Shown here one piece after another: positions 23,180 to 36,138 of a stretch of 64,000 nucleotides of DNA. A program made the position numbers and the translations under genes. Source of the DNA: Zygnema cylindricum (lineage: Eukaryota; Streptophyta; Zygnematophyceae; Zygnematales; Zygnemataceae); NCBI GenBank assembly GCA_037447655.1, contig JBBHKE010003428.1, positions 1-64,000 on the forward strand, in the 5' to 3' direction. The notes under the pieces are model-generated. The model was not told where the DNA came from. It saw nothing but the letters and a program-made list of their open reading frames with translations, and searched no databases. Every line of letters starts with the position of its first letter. The first letter of the stretch is position 1.

Positions 23180-24170
23180 TGGACTACATAATCCACGAAG
23201 CCTCTAGATAGTTTTTGGCTAACCTTTCTTCAGCTATGATCACAAATACCCAAGTAGGCAAACAAACAATCTGACTGCAGCCCTATGCAGTCTGTTCTCC
23301 CATGAGTCCGCGGCAAAAGTAATCACTAAAAACGCCCAACCAGGCGATTAGTTATCAAGAGGCAAAGATGCCAAAATATATACAAGCTCAGTGGGAGAGA
23401 GGCGGCTACCTCTTTATTCTCTTAAGTCATAAACCCCTCTCACAACCCCTATCTACTAATGTACGAACCAATGGAAGAACTGTAAAGTATAGAAAGGTAC
23501 CGTGGTTGGTGTACTTTCTGTACGGTCTGTGTACGACTTGGCCATTGAGTGGACGCCTGTCTCCCCCGAACTCCCCCTCATGCTCTTTGGGATTCTTGCT
23601 ACCCAATGTTATCTTACCACGTGGCTCCAGGTCATCTCATGCTCAAAAACTGTCGAAGCAACCATTTTGTGATCTCGGCGATGATGCGTGCCGTCGGATC
23701 CAAATCGGCTTTGAATGGTAGCCGTTGAAAATAAATGTCTATTAAATTTGTTTCGTGCGGTTTCACTTTCGCACTATATTTCATTTTGTTCTTATGTTAC
23801 TTATTTGCAATTCCGTTAATTGGATTAGTGAATTTTGACATATTTAAATACTAATCATACCCCATGTACTCTAACGAACTTCAACGATAGACTGGCTAAG
23901 GCTGACGGTTATGTTTCGCTCTGCTGGTCAAAGGTGCGAGTCATGCCAGACTCAACCTTTTTGTTAGAACTGACTAATGTCACTTTTTTTGACCTGCCTA
24001 AGGAGCCAAGGCAGCCATGGCTCCACCATCCTTTCTTTCTTTTAGTGACTACAACAAGTATTGGGGATAGAGGGAAGAGGTGGAGGCAGACCGCCTACGC
24101 TTTTCTTTTCTATTTTCTCTTAAGCTATTCAAACCTAGAAAATACTTGGTAAAAATCTTAAAATTCAACA
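23160..24170 (-). repeat. 5' LTR of copia element G (minus)
   Basis: On the minus strand it starts TGTTGAATTTTAAG at 24170 and ends AAATTGCA at 23160, 1011 bases, followed by the PBS-like GATTATGGGCCCACC. The right flank at 24171 leads into the hAT remnant. Confidence 0.88.
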
Positions 24171-24189
24171 TGTAAGGTGTTGGAGAAAG

Positions 24190-25300
24190 GAGTTCTTGCG
24201 GTAGGGTGGAGCATGCGGTCCTAATTGTGACAAATTTTGCTCCTTTTAACCAAGCAGCAACCTCCATGCTTATAAGCAAATACCTTTCTCTGACGTGGAC
24301 GTCATGTTTTGCCCACATTTTGAACCTGTTGTTGGAGGATTGGGGCAAGTTGGATTGGGGCAAGTTGTCTTTTATCTCGACACAGAGGCAAAAGAGGTGT
24401 TGAGATTTAGCACAAACCACAATATGACTGTTGCCATCTTCAACAAAATCTCGACACTGAATTTTGAAACCTGGAGAGACTTGGTTTCGACAAACTTTAT
24501 TATGCTCCTAAGGTTTTTAGAGGTGAACAAAGCCTCGAGCGTTTAATGTTTGGTGATGACTAGAGGCGGCGGATGGGCAAGCTTGCATACAAATTCGAGG
24601 GGCCCAAGATCAAAGGCCACATTTTGAACCCGGGATTTTGGATAAAAGTGAAAGAAGTTGTGTCAATTTCAAATCCAGTGGTAAGATTGATGAGGGAGTG
24701 TGACAAAGGGGCCCCAAATGTGGGGAAGGTTTATTATGGTTTTCACATGATTGGTCAATACTTAAATAATGTGTCAACAAATGGAGAAGAAGGATATTCC
24801 GCAGGAGTGCACGTTTTCGAGGAGTTAAAGGAATCTTGGTTGGCTAGATGGGAGATGGCATATAGCCTCATACATGCAACCGACTTCGTCCTTGATCCCG
24901 AGTACCAAAGTTTTGAATATGGGCAAGAGACTAATGAAATAGTCATGCATGGTTTCCACCCTATCTTCAGATAATGTTATTGCGTGTGGCAGACCAGACC
25001 ACGACCTACATTGAGTTAACGAAGTATATGGGTTTTTAGGGTGTATTTGGGAGGGAGGTAACACTAGTGTGTGCTAAGATGATGTCAGCGTGGAAGTGGT
25101 GGCAGCGGTTTGGGGCTGTCACCCGTATCTTGCAGAGGGTCGCAACTAGGGTCCTTGCCCAATGCTCGGTTGCTAGCTCATGTGAGAGGAATTGGTCAAC
25201 CGATGACCATATTCACTCTAAAAAACGGAACGGACTGACGCCAAAGAGGGCCAATGACCTGGTTTGGGTTAATAAGTTAAAGTCGGTCAACGCATTTTAA
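24190..25300 (+). pseudogene. hAT-superfamily transposase remnant (DUF659 / hAT-C type)
   Basis: Three frames together trace a plant-type hAT transposase. It starts with a DUF659-like block ('VLIVTNFAPFNQAATSML', 'TSCFAHILNLLLED') at 24215-24345. A middle block follows ('NHNMTVAIFNK' to 'NPVVRLMRECDKGAPNVG'). Then comes 'ATDFVLDPEYQSFEYGQE', and the C-terminal dimerisation motif 'CSVASSCERNWSTDDHIHSK' with 'LTPKRANDLVWV' ends at 25300. Frameshifts near 24405, 24545 and 24975 and missing N-terminal sequence show it is dead. No terminal inverted repeats were identified. Confidence 0.85.
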
Positions 25301-25310
25301 AAAATGTGAA

Positions 25311-25347
25311 ATTTTGAATAATGCGCATACGCGTTCTTATTCAAAAT
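25311..25347. repeat. Perfect 11-bp inverted repeat just downstream of hAT frame
   Basis: ATTTTGAATAA (25311-25321) is inverted exactly as TTATTCAAAAT (25337-25347) around a 15-base loop containing 'gcgcatacgcg'. It lies ten bases after the hAT stop codon. It could be a terminator-like hairpin or part of the transposon's subterminal region. Confidence 0.5.
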
Positions 25348-27665
25348 ACTTTTTTGTGCGCATAGTACGAATGAAACTTCTATGGTAATAACGCCCGGAT
25401 TCACCCAAAAATATGTACAAAAATGTACGGACTGCCTTAAACGAGAACAAATTTTTGATAATGTAAAAATGTAGAACCGTCAAATCCTCTATTTCTTTGC
25501 ATTAGTGGTCTTCAATTCTCCTTCGGTGTTGCTTGTCGATCCCCATCAAATAAAAATATATAGGTAAATCGATACGCTTTGGCGATGTGAATCTGCATCA
25601 TTTCAATATAATGTGCTTATCCAATAAAATAGCATTTTAGCGATTGGCTATGCCAATACGGTGAAATTTGACTGATGTGATAAGAAATACCAAAAAAATT
25701 TATCAAGTTTGCACGTGAATTTTAAACAAGCTTGTTGTTCAAAGCAAAATGTTTAATAGCAGATAGAGTTGTAAAAGCTAAGGTTCATTGAAATCAATAC
25801 CAACTTTAAACTTTACAAATGCTTCTATGTTGTTGCCTCACATTTTGCAAAGTCAAATTGCCATTGGTGAAATGTCGAAAAGGCAATTGACGAATGAAAC
25901 GTAGGTCTACACTACATGTATTTTTGCGATTTTAGCCGATATGGTTTATCACAACAATTTAAGTATTTGGCATAAAATGAAATGTGTCTAGACAACACTT
26001 GGTTACTTTGTATTAAAAGCATGTTATACCAGCTTTTCATGCATTATACGCTTATAACATATGAAGAGTCCCTTATAGCATTTCCGTGTCAATTCCCACA
26101 TCTATGGCTGAGTGTGTCGTTGTTTGATGAAACTTAAATGTGCGACTTATGTGAAAATTGGGTTGCTGTACAGTGATTATGATAGCCAAAAACATTACGT
26201 TGGCTTTTCATAGACGTGACGCTTTGATTCACACACAAATATATGAGGGAAAGGTTCTATTTTTTTAATTTTTTTTCTTTGGTACATACGTTACCAACAC
26301 ATTATTTTTATGTTCATATGTAAAGAGACCTTTACCAAACCAAATTTTGTATGTGCAAATAAATCTCAAATAATAGCCGAAACGCATAAAATGTTGGAAG
26401 TATTTCTTCAGATTATAAATAGTGGTTGTTTAAGCCAACTCAAGGGAAATTAAATCGTGTGTATGGTGTCGTATGACAAAGATAAAAGAGCCCACTTTAT
26501 TTTTGGCGAATCGGGCAACAATGTGAGGGGTGCATTATCTTATTCACATTTACAATATGCAATTCATTTACAAAGTAACATTGTGTTTTTTTGTGGTCCA
26601 CGCTGTTCTTGTAATACGTCTTGAGATTTTGAAAGACCCAATAGAGTGCTTGGTTCACGAAATTGGCCATCTAAAATAAAGTCGGTTTAACAAAAAAAGA
26701 TGTATTTCTTAACACAAATTGAAGTGAAAGGGAACTTGTAAAGTGCAAAATATTTTTATCTTGCGAACTTACACTGAAGAAATATAGGTGGTTACGTAGC
26801 AAACTTGAACGTGAATCGCTGTCAGCATTAGCTACAATAATTTATGTATTCCACGTCCCTCCGACCTCAACTAAAATTGATTAGTAGAATGAACCCCAAT
26901 GCATATTTCTTCACTCTACCATTGCAATGTTAAAAGTGCATCTTCGGTTTTCACGTGTGATCCTTTGCTAGATCACTGTTGACGCCGATTTACATGCCCA
27001 GCGTTCCCTACTACACACTCATGCCGGTTACTGTAGTTTCAGCTTCATTGGGAAACGGATTTCCTCTAAAAAAAATATTTACACATGGGGTATCAAACCG
27101 CAGCTTGAAGTGCTTTTCAAAACTCAATGAGCCAACGGCAAAACGCCAAAGCCAACCTCATCGTTTCAGTACGGTACCAGGGAAATCGTAGCTTTAATTG
27201 GTACGGATAACACAATATCCCACCTGCGGCCGACGTCTAAAATTCTGGGTCATCAATCCTGTGGGCACTCCCCGACGGATTTGAACGCCGTCTAGTTCGA
27301 CGAATTCACGTTAGACCTTGCAGCTTCCTACGCACGGTTACATCCATTCCATGTTCAATTTAACAGGATCCTGGAGAACAGCCACATGTAAAACTCCACT
27401 GCCACACTCGCCGAAGTGCACGTGCGAAGCTCTGTGCTAAAGAGTTCGGATATTCGCGCCATTCGTGCGACGTTTTCTATGCGACCCAGAAGTCAACCCT
27501 GATCGACGGAGGAATCGCAAGAAACGCTCGTAAGGTCAACAGTCGGCCTCGTCGCTGACCGTACTGGTACAACAATCTATACTGTAACCCTAAAAGTACA
27601 GCTCTACTGCTGATGCAATTCTTACGTTTCTGTACGTATCCGTACATTTTGCCATTCCATTGCTT
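25348..27665. other. Intergenic, no gene seen
   Basis: This AT-rich stretch has no ORF with recognisable domains in either strand, no repeats shared with the rest of the window and no RNA gene. Toward its right end it becomes less AT-rich (27230-27600) and probably holds the promoter-proximal region of the peptidase gene. Confidence 0.6.
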
Positions 27666-27673
27666 TATAAATA
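27666..27673 (+). promoter_or_regulatory. TATA box of the ERMP1-like gene
   Basis: TATAAATA sits 225 bases upstream of the ATG at 27898, preceded by 'attgcttt' and followed about 30 bases on by a pyrimidine-rich 'cagtcttctcattgcc' suitable as a start site. The leader would be about 200 bases. It is a sequence match only. Confidence 0.55.
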
Positions 27674-27897
27674 GACCTTCACCACTTTCAGTCTTCTCAT
27701 TGCCCTCCAGCTATAGCTCTGTAGCTATCTAGCCGAAGCCCTAGCTGGAGGATTCATGAATTGAATATTGAATCGCTACTGAATATTTCATTACGTTTAA
27801 GTATTCCATTCGCACGTGCTGGTTTTGAGCCTTACCAGTAGTCTATATTCTTAACTTTCTCACTCACTTTGCTCAGTTTTTGCAACTTCCAGTAGCC

Positions 27898-29215
27898 ATG
27901 GAAAACCTTCGCAGACGGAAGGTTTTCGGCCCTCCACCAAAACCTAACCAAGCTACTACTTCCGAACCTGAACCTAACCTAGAAGAGTCGAAAGACAAAA
28001 AACCTTCAGCTGTTCGGAAAACTAAACTGAAACCAAGGAACATGTTCCGCTCTTCTGCTGAGTTTTTAGTTTTGTTTGGTTCTTTGGTTTACATTGTATG
28101 GCTTATTTACAAGACTCACAATTCTCTTCCACAACCTAAAGACCGGGAAGTTCCTAAAGCTGTTTTTTCGGAAGACCGAGCTCAAATGGCTATGACTGTA
28201 CTTGGTAGTCTCGGTTGCCGGGAGTTTTCATCAATGATATTGGAATTCGCGTCGGCGGTGAGATACAAGACGACTATTGATCCTGTTTTAAGCGAAGATT
28301 TTGTTTTTTCGTTTGCTTATTTGTTTTGTTTGAAGAAAAGATGCCTATTTTATCCTGTTTAGTATGAAGATTTTGTTTTCTAGTTTACTTGGTTGTTTTG
28401 CTTTAAGAAAAGTTTTCATCCCTGGGGCGTTTTACCCGCTACTTATTAAAGAAAATTGCAAGTAACTTTATTCCACATAGAGGCAAATATTGGAGTGGGT
28501 TTAGAGGGAGTGGAGCCCTGCTTGACATCAATAACGGTGCGAAGACTTAAATTGATTAGTCTTACTTAATATTAATAAATGCTTATTAATTTTATTAAAT
28601 GCTGATATTGATTAGTTTTAGTCAATGCCAATAAATGCTATTAACGTTAACAAAAGATTTGATTTGTTAATGCTTGTTGATGAATGCTAATAAATGTTAA
28701 CGGATGTTAACGAATGTTATTGAATGTAAATGTATGTGTATGTGTCTGTGTTGATTAATGTTAGTGAATGTTAGTTAGTGTTAGTGTTCATAACTCTTCA
28801 TTAGTTTTATGCTTTAGTATTATGAAGGGACATTTTCGTTACTGGTCAGCCTTGAAATGCATTATCAATCACTTTATTTGTCCCGCCAACAAAGGGACCC
28901 TCCCCCGTCCTCCCTTTATTAACCCGCGTGTTTTAAATATTGCTTCATTAAATAGTGTGGATTATGTGTGGGAAAAAAAGAAGGGACGGGGTTTGTTGGT
29001 GGGCAATATTGCGGATTCTTTTTCCCTGCGTGTTTATGTGTTCTCCAGCATTGTATTATTGTCATCAATGCTTTTTTTTTGTTCTTTTTGCCTCTTTGTT
29101 TTCAACAGAAATAGCAGTGTCATGTGGTAATGCGGAATGTTTTTTTTGGTTTTAATGACTTTTTTGATTACTATTGATGGTTCAACTTTTTTTTTTTTTT
29201 TTTTTTTTTTTCTTT

Positions 29216-29258
<43 letters not shown>

Positions 29259-32222
29259 TTTTTCTTTTTTTTTTTTTTTTTTTTTGCACTAGAACGTAGA
29301 ACACCGCCTGTCCCTATTAGTGTTAATAGCACCGATTTGGTCACTGCTTCTTTTAGTCCAAAATCACAAAATAATGTTAATAACCTATTTAAGGGAGTGA
29401 ACTACAATCAGCCATGGTACCCTACACTACATAAGTATTGTTGATATTATTTGGCTTTAACACTAATCATTCCTTTTCACTAATAGGGATAGACAGTGTA
29501 GCGTAAGAGAACTCAAGTTGGTATTTCAATGTTAATTTATTTTGGTAGATTATTTGAGGGAGAGGGAGAAGGAGAGGGAGAGAGGGGGAAGAAGAGCAGA
29601 CGAGAGAGAGGGAGAGGGAAGAAAGAGGAGATGGATAAAAAGAGGGAGAGCGAGAGGGAGATGGTAAGCTGAACATTTTTCATTCGAAATAATGTTCCAG
29701 GTTGGTTGGTGTTTTTTTTTTTTTTCTTACACCAGGAAGTACCTGAAGATGTAATACACTCCTGAATTGCACACTACTATACACCTAAATATGTCTACCT
29801 CTTTACACCCCCTAGTTTTCTTCTTGATTGAATTAATGAAGGGAGGTTTTTTTTTGTTCATTTGAACTGCCTTTTTTGTAATTTCAGATATTTGGATATT
29901 ACTCAAAAAAAATAATTGGTTTTTTCCCAAAATGATTATTAAAAGTTCAAAATCCTGGTTTGTACTGTAGTCTTATAATGCCGTGCATTATCTTGATAGC
30001 GGGTCATTAATTATAAACAATACCATTTATTTATTTGCTTTTGTTTTCAGGATACCAAAATGTTATTGAAACATATTAAGACTAAGGACGTTCCAAAAAC
30101 TGTGGATATGGAGATGGAATGGCACGTGGCGAAATCTGGTTGGATACCTTATGAAGGGAAAAGTGTAATTTATGATAGTTTGCGAAATCTCGTTGTTCGG
30201 TTAAGTCCAAAGGGAAAGCCGGAGGCGAAAGAGAATGCTATTCTTGTTTCGACTCACATTGATTCGATCAAATTTACGTAAGTATATATATATATAGATA
30301 TATATGGGTCATCGGAGGAGGGAGAGAGGGAGAGAGGGAGAGGATTTTGTTTTGACGTACCTTGGTCAATTTTCTTAAAACAAAGTGAGTTATACCGTGA
30401 GTCAAAAAAGGCCTTGGAGAATTTGAGAACTTCGTATGTGATGAAAGACATTAATCAATAACATTTTTTTTTGCATTTAATTTAAGAATTGTAGGATGAA
30501 TAATTATATTTAGGCTTCTTAAAGTGGAAATTTTACATTATATTTAGGCTTTTTACAGTGGAAATTTCGCATTACAACTGTGACCTTCACAAAGCATTAT
30601 TTCTTTGCAAACCTCAATGTTTTGTGAACTGTACACCGTGAATCGTAATTAGCGTTAATATTTTTTTCGCCACTGAAAACATCTTTTCTCCGTACACATT
30701 TGTCCAATTTTCAATTTAAGACCGCCATTCGTAAGCTGAGCATATAACCTTTCAACCGCAACCGTCAGATCCACAATCCGACAAGTGTGGATGGAGAAAA
30801 GATGTTTTAAGAGGTGAAAAAAACATTAACGCTAATTACGATTCACGGTGTAGCTGATTATAACTCACAATGACATGAAATCCCCTCGAATTCTAGGTTA
30901 TTATTACACAAATACATATATCTCCATCAACATTGTAGGTGATTATGACCAATATTATTGCTATATATGATTATTACTGATATTTATGATTAAATCCCAT
31001 TAAATTTTACGTTTTTTCTTCAACTCACATGGAAAAAAAAGCGTGTTTTGCCTGTTTTATTAGTGTTGGAGCCGGAGACTCCCTTTTATGATTAAATCCC
31101 ATTAAATTTTACGTTTTTTCTTCAATTGACATGAAAAAAAACCGTTTTTGCCTGTTTTATTAGAGTTGGAGCCGGAGACTCCCTTTCCAATATTGCGACA
31201 ATGATCGAATTGGTTCGAAATATGGCTCAAATCGCCGACCAGTTTGTGAACTCCATTATTTTTCTTTTTAATACAGGGGAGGAGGAGGGATTAATGGGGG
31301 CTCACGCTTTCATTAGAAAAGTGAGTGAAAGAGAAATTTTGGGAGATACAGGATGTCTTGAAGCTGTGTTCTTCTCTCTCTCTCTCTCTCTCTCTACAAC
31401 CCCTATCTTCTCTACCTCTTTCTCCTGCTCTTTGTTTCTCCACTGCCATTTCCTTCTCTTTTCCTCTTGTTCCCCCCTCTTTTCTCTTTTATTTTTGTCC
31501 AATATATAGGGGAAAATGGAGAGGGAGAGTGCTACTTTACCTCTCGCTTCTGTGAATCTTTGTGGAAGGACTGTGAAAGCATGAGGGCATGGCAAATGGG
31601 AGGGCGGGAGGGGAGAAAAAGAGAGAGGAGAAAGGGAAAGGGATAGTGAACGTAGAAAAGGAAGGTTAAGAGTGTAAATTGATGTGTTATTGGTGAGTTT
31701 AACTGGTTTAAGTTCCTTGAGGTTAGAATTTTTTGAATATGAAAACCAGCTTGGCGTTCTTGACTTTCTTGACAATGTGTCGATAACTTAGTCTTCTCTT
31801 TTCTGACCATCTCGACTATCTTGGTTGTCAGTATTTTGTTTTGTCTGACCATCTTGACTTGTCTTTGTATCCAATATCTTCTAGTCTCTTACATTATTGA
31901 CTTTTGTGGTCTGTGTCAATGATTTGTCTTTTCTGACCATCTTGACTTTTGTGGATGAGGTGAAAATTTGTCTTTTCTGACCATTTGACTTTTGTGGTTG
32001 CAGTGATAATTTGTCTTTTCTGACCATCTTGACTTTTGTGGTTGCAGTGATAATTTGTCTTTTCTGACCAGCTTGACCTTGGTTGTCGTGTCAATAATAT
32101 GTCTTTTCTGACCTTGTCGTTAATCCAAATTGTGACGTGACAGCATCGATGGGCGAGCACCATTCGTTCTTTTGTGAACCTTGAAGCCATGGGAGTAGGA
32201 GGACCATCTGTGATTTTTCAGG

Positions 32223-32253
<31 letters not shown>

Positions 32254-33458
32254 GTTTTTTTATATATGTTAACATGTTTATTTTATTCATTTACATTTCC
32301 ACTTATTTTCACTCTTATTATTTTGGACCGTGAACTTTCCTATTCAACCCTAAACCGCCCACCCTTTTTTTTTTTTTCCCACCATCATTATTCTGGTTCT
32401 TATTGTCTGATTTTTCAAAGTGTATTGTTACACTTAGGTTTCGTTTTTAGTATTTCTTTTAGTTTTTTTTTTCAAACAATGTTTTCCCCTCCTTTTTTTC
32501 CGGCAATAACGAAATTTAATTTCTGTTTTATGAGAAATAAAACTTTAAAGTGTGGACGGAATTTTATTTGTGACTTCACATCAATTATTGTGGATGTTCT
32601 TATTTATATGCGTTAATCACGTCTTCAAAATTTAATATTGAGTTTTCTTACATTTAAATAGCGTGATATATATCATCCTATGCATGGAAAATGTTTCACA
32701 TTAACTTTTATGGTTCTTTTCAATTTCCTGTTTTTTTTCTAATCTTTCATGGTTCAAATCAGTTTTTAGTTTTTCATCTCTTGTATTTTTCCTCGTTCAA
32801 ATCAATTTTTTGATTTGTTCTTTTTGTAGTCCGCAGTGTGACATCTACAATGCTTTTCCAAAGCTGGTTTGAAAATTTTAGATGAGTAACTATGGTGAGT
32901 GATGTGTGCATTATTGTTGTTTTTGCTATTTTTATTGCAATTTAGTTTTAAAGAATTAGTGGCCATAGTTCACCTATTTTATTTTTTTATTTTTTATGTC
33001 GCTGATTTTAGTATTCTATCTTGGGAGTACTACTTTTTACACATGGCTGTAATGGCTTGTATCTGTTTTATTTCCCCTTCTTTCTTTCTTTCTTTCTTTC
33101 TTTCCATTTTTCTTCCTCCCTCCCTTTCTCCCTCCTTCCCTCCTTTTCCTCTTTTCTCCAATGTCTTTGAAGGGATATCCTTCCGGTTGGCTTGTAAAAG
33201 AATTCTGCAAAGTGGCGCCTTATCCCGCGACTGCAATTATAGCTCAGGTATCCCTCCCTCCCTCCAACCCTCCCTCTCTCTTTTTTTTCTCTATTGCCCG
33301 CGCTCTTTCCCTCGTTCCCTCAACTTTGCTTAGGATATGCCTCCCTCCCCCTCTGTTTCTGTCTCTCGTTTCTCGCTCACACTTTCTCACAGGAACGGTC
33401 CCTTTTTGCGTTGATCAAAAATGATTTTCATTTTTGTATCCACACTGAATTTTGATAT

Positions 33459-33537
<79 letters not shown>

Positions 33538-34181
33538 GCAGGATGTATTTCATACTGGTTTGATTGGGTCCATGACAGATTTTCAAGTTTATCATAAAGA
33601 AGGAAATTTATCTGGTCTTGATTTTGCTTTTACCGAGAACGCGGGAGTCTACCACACAAAAGTACTTTTTTTTTTTTTTGCCTTTTGTTCAATATTTTTT
33701 TGTCGTTTCTTTTTTCTTGTTTTCAATGGATTTTTTACTTTCTTTTGTATGAGGCACTTAATTGTTTTTTCTGTTGCCTTTTCTTTGGGGTTTTTTAGTT
33801 CCTTTTTTTTTTTACCTTGTGGTAATTCATTTTTGTCTCTGGTATATATATTTTTGCCTCCAGGTTTTTTCCGAGTTTTTTGAGGTTTATGTTTTCTTTC
33901 GATTGCAATTCTGTTTGCTTTTATGTTTCTCATTTTTTTTGCTTTTTTTGCTTTTATTTTGTTTTTTTCTTGTTTTTTTGTTTTCAGTTTGACCAAGTTT
34001 CATTAATTCGAGACGGTTCCATTCAACATTTGGGCGATAATTTAAACGCTTTATTAAAAAGTGTTGCCAAGTCTCCCGAATTGGCGAATCAGACTCCGGG
34101 AAATTATCCAACCTCAAGAAATGAAGTGATTTATTTCGATATCCTGGTGAGTTCCATGTTCAAATTCTGTTTCAGTTTCAG

Positions 34182-34271
<90 letters not shown>

Positions 34272-36085
34272 CCTTTTTCTCACTTTTTTTCTCCCTTTTT
34301 CTCTCTCTCACTCACTGTCTCTCTCTCCCCCACCCTCACTCTCTCTCTGTGTGTTTAGTTGCATTCAATGCTCAGAGTTTCAAAGAATGATCACAGCTGT
34401 ATTACATTGGCTTGATTTTGTCTTTTTTTTTCTTTTTTTTTCTTTTTCTTATGCTATTTTTTTTTTGGTTTTCTTTTATACTCCTTTTGCTTTTTTTTCT
34501 TCTTAATTTCCTCTTTAATCTTTTTCACTGTTTTTCCATTTAAATGTCTATTAAGTAGTTGAATTACTGTCAGGAAAAAAAACTCCAAGCTAATACGGTG
34601 TAAAATGTCATTTTTTTTTTGTTTACTTTGTTTTTGTCTTTTTCTATCTTTGTTGGCACTAATTCCGATGTGACATGTAGTCTTTCCTCTTTTACCTTGT
34701 TCTTTCCTTTTCTGTCTTTGTTAAGATCTCGGAAAAGTTCTTTCGTGACTTTGTTTTCCTTTTTGTCACAAGTGTTTTTTTTTTGGGTGTCTTTTTTTTT
34801 TAATGTTTGCCATTTGTTTTACGTTTCGAAATCAGTTTGTGACTTCTTCTTCCTTTTCTTGTTTTGTGACGATTATTTGTTTGTTTTATTTTGATCCTAC
34901 AGGGAAAATTCATGATTATTTGTTTGTTTTATGTTTTCTACAGGGAAAATTTATGTTTGTGGTATCCGCCTCAGCGGCTCAAATAGTATATTTAATCGTA
35001 GCAAGTCAAGCTTTTCTTACCTTAGCCCCGATTGTCGTGGGACCCAAAACCGGACAACCGACTGCCTTTTTCCTCACACTTTTTACCATTTTTCTCACTC
35101 TCTTTTTTGGAATTCTTTTTCCTTTCATTGTCGGTTACATTCTTCCCTTCGTTTGCGTTCATCCTATACCCTATTTAGACCACAAGGAACTTATTTTTGG
35201 CTTATTTGGGGCTCCGGCTTTTGCCGGAGCTCTGATTGGACAAATGATTGGTCGGAGATTTTTATGTTCTCATTTGACTAAAAAGAGTGAGAGAAAAGAG
35301 AGAGAGGAGAAGGAGAAAAAAACGCAGAAGGACAGGAGAGAGAAGTTTCAAAAAAGTGATTCGAATGAAGTTAATAATATGAAGGATGGCAATAGCGAAG
35401 AGGTATCAACGAAGGAAGAGACCATAAATAGTGTGGAGAAAATTGATGGTGGAGAGAAGGAAAATGGCTGTAAGAGTAGTGGAGAGACAGGAAAAGGAGG
35501 AGAAGGAGAAGGAGGAGGAGGAGATTATGAGAGTTTACAGCAAAAATATGAGAAAAATCTGGAGAAAGAGTATCTTATCGAGTGGGAAACGGAACGGTGG
35601 TTATATGTGGGAGGACTTGTTTTGTGGTTAATTTTGATGTTGGTGTCAGCAAGTATGAGACTGGGAACCGCCTTTTTTGCCTGTGTTTGGCTTCTTTTTC
35701 CGGCTCTTTCTTGTAAGTAATCCAGTTTTTTTTTTGGGTTTGCAATATCTTTTTCAAAGTCGTCCTTCTTTTTCTTTCTCTCACCTCTCTCCTTTTTCTG
35801 CCTTTGTGTGGCTTCTTTCTCCTGCTCTCTCTCTCGTAAGTTTAGTTCTTTTTCTAGGTTTTCATGATCCTGTGGTTAGTTTCTCCTTATTTTTCATTCT
35901 CTCCTTCTCTCCCTTGTCTTCATTTTCCGGCTTTCTCTTGATTTGTTTCTTTTGGGCTTTTAAGATCTCATATGCTTTTCATCTTCTCCCTCTTTCTCTC
36001 TCGTAACTTCTCCTTTTTTTGGTTTTGTGTGGCTTCTTTTCCTAGTGAGGTATTTGTGTAAGGAAGTCAACGAGGCCATGGTTCA

Positions 36086-36138
<53 letters not shown>

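Noticed and set aside
24049-24420. 123-codon minus-strand frame across an LTR start and hAT DNA
   Set aside because: It crosses the LTR/hAT junction and is antisense to the recognisable hAT frame.
27880-27897. Upstream TTG start giving six extra residues
   Set aside because: The ATG at 27898 has a good start context; non-ATG initiation is not supported.
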